Of a DNA stretch of 35,628 nucleotides, positions 23,145 to 31,042 are shown piece after piece. The DNA is from Acidobacteria bacterium 13_2_20CM_2_57_6 (lineage in GTDB: Bacteria > Acidobacteriota > Terriglobia > Acidiferrales > UBA7541). Made by a program: the position numbers and the translations under genes. The DNA lies in contig MNEA01000072.1 in NCBI GenBank assembly GCA_001917435.1, positions 1-35,628 on the forward strand, given 5' to 3'. Within the stretch, counting starts at the first letter, position 1, and every line of letters starts with the position of its first letter. Below the pieces are notes generated by a model. The model saw nothing but the letters and a program-made list of their open reading frames with translations. It did not search any database and was not told where the DNA came from.

Positions 23145-24776
23145 TTAGTTTCTGCCGAGTATCACTCTGACATCAGATGCGGTACTGTCTGGCGAGGGCA
23201 TAACCGTGCGCGGAGCCCCAATCACTCTGAAGGAAGCCGGGTTCAAGAACTCCTGGAACACCACTTGCAGCGGCAGAATACCAGCCGTTTTTCGCCGTAC
23301 GAGGAATTCGCCGGAGGCATTGGTGATGACCAGCTCTTCGCCGACAAGTAAGGCGGCGCCTTCCACGGGATTTCCGGTTTCATCCTGCACGCGGCCACGG
23401 ACAACGTAGCGAAGGTGCTTGAAGGCGTTTTGTCCATCACCGCCCGCGGGACGGAAATTTCCGTTCAGCGCCGTTTCCCCGGACGCGGTGTATCGGAGCC
23501 GGCCATCCGCCGAGCGAAATGTTTGTGCATTTACTTGAAGGCCGCCAAACAGCCTGATGCGCAGAGTAACGCTGATGCCCTGTGAAAAAGGGTTGGCGTG
23601 AAACGGCAAGTAAAGAGTCTGGTAGTCGACACCGACCGTGAAACGGTTCGAGAGGTAACTGCCGCCGTACAAGACGTTCGTGCGGCCCTGGGAATAATTG
23701 ATGACCTGCAAGAGACTGATCCTGGGCGAAATCGTTTCGCGAAGCGAACCCGAGAGGTTGCTCATGCGCGAGCCCGTTCCCGCGAACGTGCGGAAATAAT
23801 TCACGCTGGCGTCGAGACTGCTCGTGATCCTTCGCGATGCTGACAAATTGTTGGCCAGGTTGCTCCGGCTCTGGTACGTCGATTGAAAAATGCCGGCGCC
23901 AAGCCGGAAATCTCGAACGTCAAAGCTGGCCTGTGCCTCGTTCACGGTCGCGTGGAGATAGGCCGCAGCAGGATCAATGCTTTGCGGCTGGAGGAAATTC
24001 TGGTGTCCCAAAGTTAAGAGCATGCTGGAAGACGGTTTAATGACAGCCAAAATGTTTTCTCGATCCACTTCCGATGCATAGATCGACGTTGCGGTGACGC
24101 GCCGGAACCGATTTCCGGCAGAGATATAGGCTGCTTTCAACGAGAGGCGGCTGGATTCAATGTCGGTCGTCGCCGCGAGATACGGCTGGTTCGAACCGAT
24201 CCCCGCGGCGACTCCGGTGCGCAGCCATTTCCCAGGATGCCAGTCGAGCGCTTGAATGGACGTTCGTTGCCGGGAGATCACGTTTCTGGAAGAAAAGCGC
24301 AACGTCGGCGAAACGGGAACATCTGTGAACAGCATTCCAACCGGCATATCCGCGCTGGCCGCCTGAAAAAACGGAGTGCCGCTGGTCAGCGCCGTGCCAC
24401 CCACGAATAGAAATACGTTTGCCTTCCCCTCCTTTGCATTAACGCCGATTCCGCGAGTAGGAAAGAAATGATTGTTGTTAAAGATGTCGGTCGGCAGATC
24501 AAAAGCAATCGGCTGGTCGCCGAGCGTGACCACGTCAGAATGAATGATGGTCTTGACGGAAGTTCCCAGCCGAAATACTCCGTCAATCTCGCCTACTCCC
24601 AGGTAACCCGTATAGTTTGGGCCTTGAAAATTGATCGAGCCGCCCGCGGAAGGCAACAGATCCGAGGCTCCGGCCTCGACTCTTATAAATTGGGCAGCGG
24701 CCGTGGAGGAAATTCCCAGCAAACAAGCCGAGATCAAGACTATAGGAAGGGCCCACGAATTGGAGCGGCTAGGCAC
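23145..24776 (-). CDS. Outer-membrane beta-barrel, usher-like, with C-terminal carboxypeptidase-regulatory-like domain
   Basis: 543 residues from GTG 24776 with a signal peptide (hydrophobic core LPIVLISACLLGI, cleavage near TAAAQ, ~29). Residues ~30-450 alternate polar and hydrophobic strands with the aromatic-girdle pattern of a large barrel (for example LRFSSRNVIS, RLSLKAAYISAGNRF, VTLRIRLFGGLQVNAQTF). From ~462 the segment YVVRGRVQDETGNPVEGAAL, VITNASGEFLVRR is a CarboxypepD_reg-like beta sandwich. It is the last gene after pilin-like and chaperone-like genes, so I infer a secretion or assembly pore. It is about 250-300 residues shorter than typical FimD/PapC/CsuD ushers, and I cannot recognise their N-terminal chaperone-binding domain. 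Confidence 0.7.
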   Translation of the reverse strand: MPSRSNSWALPIVLISACLLGISSTAAAQFIRVEAGASDLLPSAGGSINFQGPNYTGYLGVGEIDGVFRLGTSVKTIIHSDVVTLGDQPIAFDLPTDIFNNNHFFPTRGIGVNAKEGKANVFLFVGGTALTSGTPFFQAASADMPVGMLFTDVPVSPTLRFSSRNVISRQRTSIQALDWHPGKWLRTGVAAGIGSNQPYLAATTDIESSRLSLKAAYISAGNRFRRVTATSIYASEVDRENILAVIKPSSSMLLTLGHQNFLQPQSIDPAAAYLHATVNEAQASFDVRDFRLGAGIFQSTYQSRSNLANNLSASRRITSSLDASVNYFRTFAGTGSRMSNLSGSLRETISPRISLLQVINYSQGRTNVLYGGSYLSNRFTVGVDYQTLYLPFHANPFSQGISVTLRIRLFGGLQVNAQTFRSADGRLRYTASGETALNGNFRPAGGDGQNAFKHLRYVVRGRVQDETGNPVEGAALLVGEELVITNASGEFLVRRKTAGILPLQVVFQEFLNPASFRVIGAPRTVMPSPDSTASDVRVILGRN

Positions 24777-24795
24777 GGCAGTAAGCGTCGTGGCA

Positions 24796-25556
24796 TCAGG
24801 GCGTGGTGCTCGCCACGCTTTGCTCTAACTTAAAGTGAGCAAGGCGCAGTTGTAACTTGGAGGGGTTTCCAGCTGCCTCCCACGGGATTTGCACCTGACG
24901 CTGGCTGAAGGGGAAGACTGGAAAGCCGCCTTGCGTCGACCGGCCTTTGGCTGAAGTTACATCGGCTTCCAGGACCCGTCCGAACGATGGTCCGGTGTTC
25001 TCCACTCGCAGAATCACTTTCTTCTCGCCCGCCCGGTATTCTGCAACTCTCACAACGAGTTCATCCTTTTGCAATTCCTGTTTCGGGAGCACATAAATCG
25101 TGTGCAGCAACTGGATTTGAATGCGGAACCCCTCGGGCGTTCTTTCCTTAAAGCCGCCGAATGTCGCGTACACGACGAACCAGGAAGGCAATTTGTCCGC
25201 GGACGCCTCGTAAAAGACGAAGAAATTCTGCTTCGGAGGGATGCGAAAACTCATCGTGGAGAATTTCGCATGGATGCCATCATCGAGCGGCCTATAGGAA
25301 AGCTCGCCGGTGTCAGACACAGTAAAGCTCTTTGGTTCCAAGACGACGCTCAGCGTTTGTGTGCTGTCGTTGGTATACTCGATTTTTCCGCTGGCGGTCT
25401 TTCCGGGGCCTTTCACGATGTTTTCGTCAATCAGAGGTTGGACCGTCTGTGCGAAAACCGGTGTGGCAGAGAGCAAAAAAGAAGACCTACGGCCCGGAAA
25501 GCACTTCTCCCGGGCCGCTGTCCGAACGTCAAAGAAAAACTGGCTCTCGCGTCCAT
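24796..25556 (-). CDS. PapD-like periplasmic pilus chaperone, signal peptide interrupted by a frameshift at a T6 run
   Basis: If one T is restored in the run at 25475-25480 the gene starts at ATG 25556, five bases after the pilin-like gene stop. It then reads MDARASFSLTFGQ, a hydrophobic core AVGLLFLLSA and TPVFAQ, a complete signal peptide, followed by ~216 mature residues. As deposited, the frame containing the mature protein has no good start there and runs upstream into the pilin gene (to 25710). The mature part has two beta-sandwich halves: ASGKIEYTNDSTQTLSVVLEP with a later MSFRIPPKQNFFVFYEA strand, and LVVRVAEYRAGEKKVILRVENTG to KLQLRLAHF. This two-Ig layout and length (~253 residues) suit PapD/archaic chaperones. 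The donor-strand motif is inferred. Confidence 0.65.
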
Positions 25557-25561
25557 CCAGG

Positions 25562-26140
25562 TTACGGTGTGGCTTGCGCCTGGATGTTAAGCGTGCCGAT
25601 GTAAGTATCCGCGGGCAACTGCGGAACCACGGTCGTGTCAATCTGGTAGGCCAGCGTATCCGCCCTGCTGCCGGTCTTGTTCGCGCCAGTGATGGAAATG
25701 GACGAACCAATCTGCAGTCCGGAGGCCGCGGCGTTAAACGGGCTGACGGCGGTCAAAGCACTATAAGAGCCAGCGCCACCAACCTGAATTTTCACGGCCG
25801 ATGACGGGATGTCCACGGTATTTCCCGCCGTTTGGTGAACGAGTGCAGCGGTCGCACTGCCGAAATAAGCCCACAGCGCAACGGCGGTACGGCCAGGCTT
25901 CAGAGTCCACGCCGTTGTCACGCCCGTCGTCGTGCTACCGGCGTTCGCTGCCGTGTTCGGAGCGAGCGTGAAATTTACCGTGCTGCCGCTATTGACTGTT
26001 ACCGTGAGAGATTCGGACAGTGTAGCGTTCAGCGTTACTGTACCCGTGTTCGAGTTAATTTGTGCCGAAGCTGGCGGCACGTTCGCTGCAACAAAAAGCA
26101 GGGCCCCTGCGGCAATCAACAGCTTATGCGATAAGCGCAT
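25562..26140 (-). CDS. Pilin-like secreted subunit (spore coat U / archaic pilus subunit-like)
   Basis: 192 residues with a signal peptide (MRLSHKLLIAAGALLFV, cleavage near PPASAQ, ~27). AAGGAG lies about ten bases before the ATG. The mature N-terminus QINSNTGTVTLNATLSESLTVTV contains an alternating hydrophobic strand, as expected of a donor-strand extension. The rest is a Thr/Ala/Gly-rich beta sandwich ending LPADTYIGTLNIQAQA, the PAGTYxxTLxVxxxA ending common in SCPU-domain and archaic chaperone-usher subunits. It is the first gene of the three-gene minus-strand cassette with chaperone and barrel. It has no cysteine pair in the mature region, unlike many type 1 pilins. It probably forms a thin surface fibre or coat; this is inference from fold and context. 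Confidence 0.75.
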   Translation of the reverse strand: MRLSHKLLIAAGALLFVAANVPPASAQINSNTGTVTLNATLSESLTVTVNSGSTVNFTLAPNTAANAGSTTTGVTTAWTLKPGRTAVALWAYFGSATAALVHQTAGNTVDIPSSAVKIQVGGAGSYSALTAVSPFNAAASGLQIGSSISITGANKTGSRADTLAYQIDTTVVPQLPADTYIGTLNIQAQATP

Positions 26141-26269
26141 CTATATCGTCTCCTTTTTCCTTAAGCCACGTTGGCAGGCCGTCGAGTTGCAAAAAATGAT
26201 GGCTCTGGGTGAATCACCGACCGCGCTCTAGGTTGGCCCATTCTGCGTTTCGGAGTGGAACAGCCTAAT

Positions 26270-26326
26270 GGTACGCATGTACCGAATTGGGCAGGAATAT
26301 GTCCAAAATGAAACGTTGTCCCAATT
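26270..26326. promoter_or_regulatory. Two dyads and a weak promoter upstream of the pilus-like cassette
   Basis: GGTAC, GCAT, GTACC (26270-26283) is followed by a long-range dyad AATTGGG (26285-26291) and CCCAATT (26320-26326). Within the latter, the minus strand has TTGGGA (26324-26319), a 17-base spacer and CATATT (26301-26296), a weak promoter pointing into the pilin-like gene. The overlap of dyads and promoter suggests repressor or activator control. No regulator gene is nearby. The flanking 26141-26269 and 26327-26471 hold nothing else I can name. Confidence 0.35.
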
Positions 26327-26471
26327 TGAACGTCTCAGCCTATAAATCCCGGCCTATTTGAGGTATTCCCGCCTTGTGCTGCCCCGGCTTGGCCCCACAC
26401 TGAAAGTGACTTTGGATTCGATATTCTCGCGCACCGCAGATTACCGATTACCGGGGCGAAAAAAGTTCCTT

Positions 26472-26499
26472 TTGACAATGGAGTCGCGAAGCATAAAAT
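26472..26499 (+). promoter_or_regulatory. Near-consensus sigma-70 promoter for the porin operon
   Basis: Perfect TTGACA (26472-26477), a 16-base spacer and TAAAAT (26494-26499). The expected start, near 26506, gives a leader of about 143 bases before the GTG at 26649. It is the best promoter in the window. Confidence 0.7.
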
Positions 26500-26533
26500 A
26501 CGCTCCACTCTCCAGCAAACTCAAGGCGAAGAA

Positions 26534-26619
26534 AGGCTCTCGCATCGAAAGCCTGATTTGCTGTAACAAGCTGGGAGTCTTCTCACATTTAATTGAGAAG
26601 GTTTCTTCGCTACGAAGAA
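26534..26619 (+). promoter_or_regulatory. Structured 5' leader with three consecutive hairpins upstream of the porin
   Basis: AGGCT (26534-26538)/AGCCT (26550-26554); CTTCTC (26579-26584)/GAGAAG (26595-26600) with a 10-base AT loop; and TTCTTCG (26603-26609)/CGAAGAA (26613-26619) with a 3-base loop. The last stands 30 bases before the chosen GTG start. It could be a translation-control leader or a messenger-stability element. No known riboswitch class fits. Confidence 0.45.
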
Positions 26620-26648
26620 TGAACCAGAAAACAGTAGAGGAGGGAGCC

Positions 26649-27935
26649 GTGCGCCGACGATTGCCGGTCCTTGCAGTATTGATGATTTTTGCGACGGGTG
26701 CCGCCAGGGCACAGAGTGCGCCGTCCGATCAGACTGAGCAGATCAGGATTTTGCTTGAGCGCGTTCAACAGTTGGAAAAGCGCGTCGCGGATCTCGAAAC
26801 CAAGACTCCTGCACCACGCGTTCCTGCTGCGGAGGTAGCCGCGAGCATTCCTGCCGCCCCGAAGCCGGAAATGGCCGAGGCCGCGCCACCCCCCGGGCCG
26901 ATGCATCAGCACGAGACGACTGAATCGCAAACCACCACGCGACAGTTAGAGGCTCGCTACCCATCGCTGCAGATTCGCGGGTTTGGTGACGTGGATTTTT
27001 CTACGACGGACCAGCGAGGCGCCATCAGCGGCTTCAACCTCGGCCAGCTCGATCTTCACTTAGCTTCCGCGCTTTCCCACAAAGTCACCTACTTCGGTGA
27101 GATGACCTTTAATGCTCAGCCGACCGGCTACACTGTGGAAGTGGAACGCTCCATTATTCGGTACGACTACAACGACTTTTTCAAAATGTCCTTTGGGCGG
27201 TACCATACGCCGATCGGCTATTGGAACACCGCGTTCCATCACGGCGCTTGGCTGCAGACCACCATCAGCCGTCCGGACATGGTGCGGATCGGCGGCACGT
27301 TTATCCCTGTGCACTTCGTCGGCGTGCTGGCGGAGGGCAATATCCCGTCGGGAGGAGCGGGTTTGAGCTACAACGCAGGTGTTGGCAACGGCCGCGGGTC
27401 CATCATCAGCCGTCCTGGAGACGGGGGCGACAACAATAACAATCGCGCGTGGGTCGCCAACCTTTACTCCCGGCCCACCAAGCTCTATGGGCTGCAGATG
27501 GGAGTTTCCGTCTATCGCGACAAAATCACTCTGCCTATCGTCAGCCCGGCGGGGAATGAATTTCGCGAATGGATTTCCGCCGCGCATATTGTTTGGACCA
27601 AGGAGACTCCGGAATTCCTGGCGGAATTCGCCAATGTCAATCACAAGAATATTTTGACGAATGCCACCACCAATAACCAGGCATACTACGTGCAGGTGGG
27701 CTATCGGTTGCCGTGGCTTGAAAAGACCTTGAAGCCCTATTATCGCTTCGAGCATACGCACACCCCGCTTAGCGAACAGGTTTTCACCAATCAGGACCTG
27801 GTTGGCTCCATCCTTGGCTTGCGCTACGACATTACCAACTACGCGAGCTTTAAGGGCGAATATCGCAACACCAAGCGCCTGCCGACGGATCCTCGCGTGA
27901 ACGGCGCCTTTTTCCAGACGGATTTTACTTTCTAG
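26649..27935 (+). CDS. Porin-like outer-membrane beta-barrel with N-terminal coiled coil
   Basis: 428 residues from GTG 26649, preceded by GAGGAGGGAG; this start opens a clean signal peptide (RRRLPVLAVLMIFATGAARAQ). The in-frame ATG at 26619 and the long frame from 26358 would add unrelated residues. Residues ~27-51 (TEQIRILLERVQQLEKRVADLE) form a short coiled coil, as in porins that trimerise or anchor to peptidoglycan. A Pro/Ala-rich linker and a His-containing stretch (~52-100) follow. From ~105 (LQIRGFGDVDFSTTD) the sequence is a barrel of paired strands, ending FFQTDFTF with the terminal Phe typical of outer-membrane proteins. A PstS-like gene starts 12 bases downstream, so uptake of an anion such as phosphate is possible but unproven. 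Confidence 0.82.
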   Translation: MRRRLPVLAVLMIFATGAARAQSAPSDQTEQIRILLERVQQLEKRVADLETKTPAPRVPAAEVAASIPAAPKPEMAEAAPPPGPMHQHETTESQTTTRQLEARYPSLQIRGFGDVDFSTTDQRGAISGFNLGQLDLHLASALSHKVTYFGEMTFNAQPTGYTVEVERSIIRYDYNDFFKMSFGRYHTPIGYWNTAFHHGAWLQTTISRPDMVRIGGTFIPVHFVGVLAEGNIPSGGAGLSYNAGVGNGRGSIISRPGDGGDNNNNRAWVANLYSRPTKLYGLQMGVSVYRDKITLPIVSPAGNEFREWISAAHIVWTKETPEFLAEFANVNHKNILTNATTNNQAYYVQVGYRLPWLEKTLKPYYRFEHTHTPLSEQVFTNQDLVGSILGLRYDITNYASFKGEYRNTKRLPTDPRVNGAFFQTDFTF

Positions 27936-27947
27936 GTGAGCCAGATC

Positions 27948-28445
27948 ATGAATGCCACAAGCAAACGCGTCGTGACATTTCTCGGGGTCATCCTTTGGGC
28001 CTCCATGGCTCTCCACTCTCCGTCTACCGCGCAGACTACGCGAGGCGCGGATGTCGCCGTTGTGGTGAATTCGGAGACTCCCGTGACCGATCTCAGCCTC
28101 TCCGAGGTACGCAAGGTTTTGCTCGGCGAGCGGCAGTATTGGAATTCCAAGCTTCCCGTCGTTTTGCTGATTCGCGCTCCGGCGGCTCGGGAACGCGATG
28201 TGGTGCTGCGCGTGATCTATCAAATGTCTGAAGCGCAGTTCAAACAGTATTGGGTGGCCAAGATTTTTCGAGCGGAAGCCGCGTCGCCGCCCAGGATTGT
28301 CTATTCAAACGACATGCAATATGAGCTTCTGACTGCTCTGCCGGGGTCGATTGCCTTCGTGGATTCCCGGAATATCCGCCCGGGCGTTAAGGTGCTCCGC
28401 GTGGATGGGCACATGCCGGGTGAGAAGGACTATCCTCTGCGGTAG
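27948..28445 (+). CDS. Short PstS-like periplasmic binding protein (PBP-like domain)
   Basis: 165 residues from ATG 27948, with AGGTGAG about seven bases upstream (GTG 27936 is a less likely start). A signal peptide (RVVTFLGVILWASMAL, cleavage near STAQ, ~29) is followed by VAVVVNSETPVTDLSLSEVRKVLLGERQYW. This LSxxEVRxIFxGxxxxW pattern is characteristic of the phosphate-ABC-transporter substrate-binding-like family. The later YWVAKIFRAE and PGSIAFVDS (G-x-I-G/A-Y/F) fit the same fold. At half the size of full PstS it belongs to the short stand-alone group often found beside porins and sensors, without pstCAB. No ABC permease or ATPase is in the window. Its ligand is unknown. It is co-transcribed with the porin. 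Confidence 0.78.
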   Translation: MNATSKRVVTFLGVILWASMALHSPSTAQTTRGADVAVVVNSETPVTDLSLSEVRKVLLGERQYWNSKLPVVLLIRAPAARERDVVLRVIYQMSEAQFKQYWVAKIFRAEAASPPRIVYSNDMQYELLTALPGSIAFVDSRNIRPGVKVLRVDGHMPGEKDYPLR

Positions 28446-28504
28446 TGCGCTTCGGCGTTGTGCAGGTGAGCCGCGCTGCGAACGCTGCGCTCCATAAGAT
28501 GATT

Positions 28505-30925
28505 CTAATGGGGCAGCTTCATGCGCCGGACGATTTCCTTGAATCGCGGGTCAGTCCGGAGGCTTTCAAACATCGGCTCGACGGCCAAGGAAACCAGGCC
28601 GCTGTCGTGTTCCTCGTAGGCCTTTTCCAGCCATTCGAAGGCTCTTTGTTTTTCGCCCATCCGCATGTAAGACTCCGCGATGCTGCAGGACGAGACATAG
28701 CTGTGCTTCGACAGTTCCGTCAAACCGTCGAGCCAGCTTTGCAGAACACCCTTGTAGCCAGACTTGTTGAAGTCTTCCTCGATGGATGCCGCCAATTCGG
28801 CGCCTCCGGACAGAGATAATGCTTTTTCTCTTTCCGCCACCGCTTCCTTTTGCTTGCCCATGTGCGCGTAGACTTCCTCGAGTGTCCGCCGGGCAGGCGA
28901 GAACTTTGCGTCGATATCCAGAACCTTTCGCAACTGCTCGACGGCATTCTCGTTCTGGCCGGCCACGTAGAACTGCCATCCCATCGTCGTATTGATGATG
29001 AGCGAGAGCGGATCCAACTCCTGGGCCTTCTTCGTCTGCGCCATTCCTTCCTCGAAGCGGCCCATGTTGGTCAAATAGTCGCCGTACCAGTGATGCGCAG
29101 TCGCTAGATTCGGATTTAGTTCGATGGCGTGCTTGAACTCCTGCTCGGCTCCCGCCCAATCCCACTCAAAATGCTCCTTCACGAGGCCCAGGGAGGTGTG
29201 TGCTTCCGCGAGACTATCGTCTATATCCAGCGCCTGCATGGCAGCGGCTTTTGATTTCGGCCAGGCCTCCGACGGCGGCAGATATCCGGCGTCCCCCAGA
29301 AGACTATAAGTGTCAGCAAGGCCCGCGTAAGAGAGCGCGTAATGCTGATCCTTCTCCACCGCCTGAGTGAAAAAATCCGCGGCTTTCTTGAAATCCGCTT
29401 GCGTCCATTTATTCCAATAGAAAAGACCCTGCAAGTACAGCTGATAGGCTTCGGCATCCTCGGTCGGGCGCTTGGCTAGCAGCTTCCTCTCTTCCCCCGC
29501 CAATCGCGGACGCAAGCGTCCGTAGATGTCTCCGGCGATCTCCTGTTGCACAGCCACGAGATTGGAGAGCTTGCGGTTGTATTGCTCACCCCAGATCTGG
29601 CGGTTATTCGTCACGTCTTCCAGATTCACGCTGATCGTCAAGTCGTCGCCACTTTGGATGAGCCTGCCGGTGAGAATGGTCCTCACGTGCAGGTCGCGCC
29701 CTACTTTTTGCGGGTCTGACGCTTGTCCCTTGTAGCGAAAAACCGTGTTGCGCGACATGACTGCCAGGTTGGGAAGTTGCGAGAGGCTGTTGATAAGGCT
29801 CTCGGTCAGGCCGTCGCTCAGGTATTCTGTCTTCGGGTCATTGCTTAAATTAGAGAACGGCAAGACGGCGATTGATTCGATGCGCGCCTGGCTTGCTCCG
29901 CCAAACAAGCTGTCTCGCACATTCCCCACGTTCAAGCCGAAAAGGAGCAACAAAATGGCCAGGACTCCCGCCCACACAAAATGAGGCCAATAGCGCCGCA
30001 GTTTCTGGCGCGAAGCTTCGCCGGATTTGAACGGCAGCGCGCGTGACGAATCCGTATCTCTCTTCAGCCGCTGCAAGTCCGCTCGGATGTCCGAAGCCGA
30101 CCGGTAGCGCAGTTCGCGGTCTTTTTCCAGAGACTTGGCGATAATCTGTTCCAGTTGGATGGGAATCGCGGGGTTCAGCCGCGCCGGTGGTGTCGGAGTG
30201 CGATTCAGAATGCCGTCGAAGATCACGCCGGAAGTATTTCCGGTGAACGCCCGCTGCCCGGTAGTCATTTCATAAAGCACCAGCCCCAGCGAGAAAAGGT
30301 CGGTGCGTTCATCGAGTTCCAGACCACGAACTTGCTCGGGGGACATGTAGGCGACCGTGCCCAATGCCACGCCGTCGCTCGTTAGATGTGCGTCCTGTGT
30401 TGTGACACCGAAAGAGGTCACAGCCTGTTTGGCCCGCTCCGCACCTTTGCGTTCGGGCAAAAGCTTGGCCAGACCAAAGTCGAGAAGTTTCACCTGCCCT
30501 CGATCGGTGACAAAAATATTAGCCGGTTTGATATCGCGGTGAATGATGGCTTTGGCGTGCGCCGCTTCCAGAGCATCTGCCATCTGGAAGCCGTACTCCG
30601 GCACGCGCTCCAGGTCTATGGGCTTTCCGTTGATCCTGTGTTTCAGCGTGTGCCCTTCCAGGAATTCCATGACAATGAAGTGCTGGCCTTCGTACTGGTC
30701 CACGTCATAAATCGTGCAGATGTGAGGATGATTCAGAGAGGAAGCAGCCCGTGCTTCCCTCTGAAATCGTTCAATCGCCAGGGGATCCCGGGAGAGCTCC
30801 TCAGGAAGGAACTTCAGCGATACGTGGCGGCCGAGTCTCAGATCCTCGGCTTTATAGACCACACCCATCCCGCCACCGCCCAACTTCTCCAGGATGCGGT
30901 AGTGAGAGACAGTGAGCCCAATCAT
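28505..30925 (-). CDS. Ser/Thr protein kinase with TM helix, TolB-like domain and TPR repeats
   Basis: 806 residues. Kinase domain ~9-275: glycine loop LGGGGMGVVY (15-24), catalytic Lys K38, Glu E57, HRDIKPAN (129-136, D131), DFG (149-151) and GTVAYMSPEQ. All key residues are present, so it should be active. A membrane helix (FVWAGVLAILLLLFGLNV, ~318-335) follows. Next is a TolB/FlgO-like N-terminal-type domain starting IESIAVLPFSNLS (~350-470), and then several TPRs (for example ALSYAGLADTYSLLG, AEAHTSLGLVKEHF, ATAHHWYGDYLTNMGRFEEG) to ~760. This Hanks-type kinase architecture is abundant in Acidobacteriota. The C-terminal part lies outside the membrane and probably senses or binds partners. 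It has its own good promoter. Substrates are unknown. Confidence 0.93.
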   Translation of the reverse strand: MIGLTVSHYRILEKLGGGGMGVVYKAEDLRLGRHVSLKFLPEELSRDPLAIERFQREARAASSLNHPHICTIYDVDQYEGQHFIVMEFLEGHTLKHRINGKPIDLERVPEYGFQMADALEAAHAKAIIHRDIKPANIFVTDRGQVKLLDFGLAKLLPERKGAERAKQAVTSFGVTTQDAHLTSDGVALGTVAYMSPEQVRGLELDERTDLFSLGLVLYEMTTGQRAFTGNTSGVIFDGILNRTPTPPARLNPAIPIQLEQIIAKSLEKDRELRYRSASDIRADLQRLKRDTDSSRALPFKSGEASRQKLRRYWPHFVWAGVLAILLLLFGLNVGNVRDSLFGGASQARIESIAVLPFSNLSNDPKTEYLSDGLTESLINSLSQLPNLAVMSRNTVFRYKGQASDPQKVGRDLHVRTILTGRLIQSGDDLTISVNLEDVTNNRQIWGEQYNRKLSNLVAVQQEIAGDIYGRLRPRLAGEERKLLAKRPTEDAEAYQLYLQGLFYWNKWTQADFKKAADFFTQAVEKDQHYALSYAGLADTYSLLGDAGYLPPSEAWPKSKAAAMQALDIDDSLAEAHTSLGLVKEHFEWDWAGAEQEFKHAIELNPNLATAHHWYGDYLTNMGRFEEGMAQTKKAQELDPLSLIINTTMGWQFYVAGQNENAVEQLRKVLDIDAKFSPARRTLEEVYAHMGKQKEAVAEREKALSLSGGAELAASIEEDFNKSGYKGVLQSWLDGLTELSKHSYVSSCSIAESYMRMGEKQRAFEWLEKAYEEHDSGLVSLAVEPMFESLRTDPRFKEIVRRMKLPH

Positions 30926-30951
30926 AACGAAGAAACCGCCATTCGGAGGTC

Positions 30952-30980
30952 ATATTAGGTTGCGCCCAGAGACAAGTCAA
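30952..30980 (-). promoter_or_regulatory. Sigma-70 promoter for the kinase
   Basis: On the minus strand TTGACT (30980-30975), a 17-base spacer and TAATAT (30957-30952). The start would be near 30945, leaving a leader of about 20 bases before ATG 30925, with no clear Shine-Dalgarno. Confidence 0.6.
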
Positions 30981-31042
30981 CGCATACAGCCGCAGTGCGT
31001 TCCATGGATTTAGTGGGATGCAAGCCGCTTATGCGCGCCGTC

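Noticed and set aside
26231..26247. Sigma-54 promoter (GG-N10-GC) upstream of the pilus-like cassette
   Set aside because: The GG and GC doublets are separated by 8 bases instead of 10, and no enhancer-binding regulator is nearby.
27060..28223. Minus-strand open frame of about 387 codons over the porin and PstS-like genes
   Set aside because: Both plus-strand genes have signal peptides and family motifs, whereas this frame has no recognisable domain.
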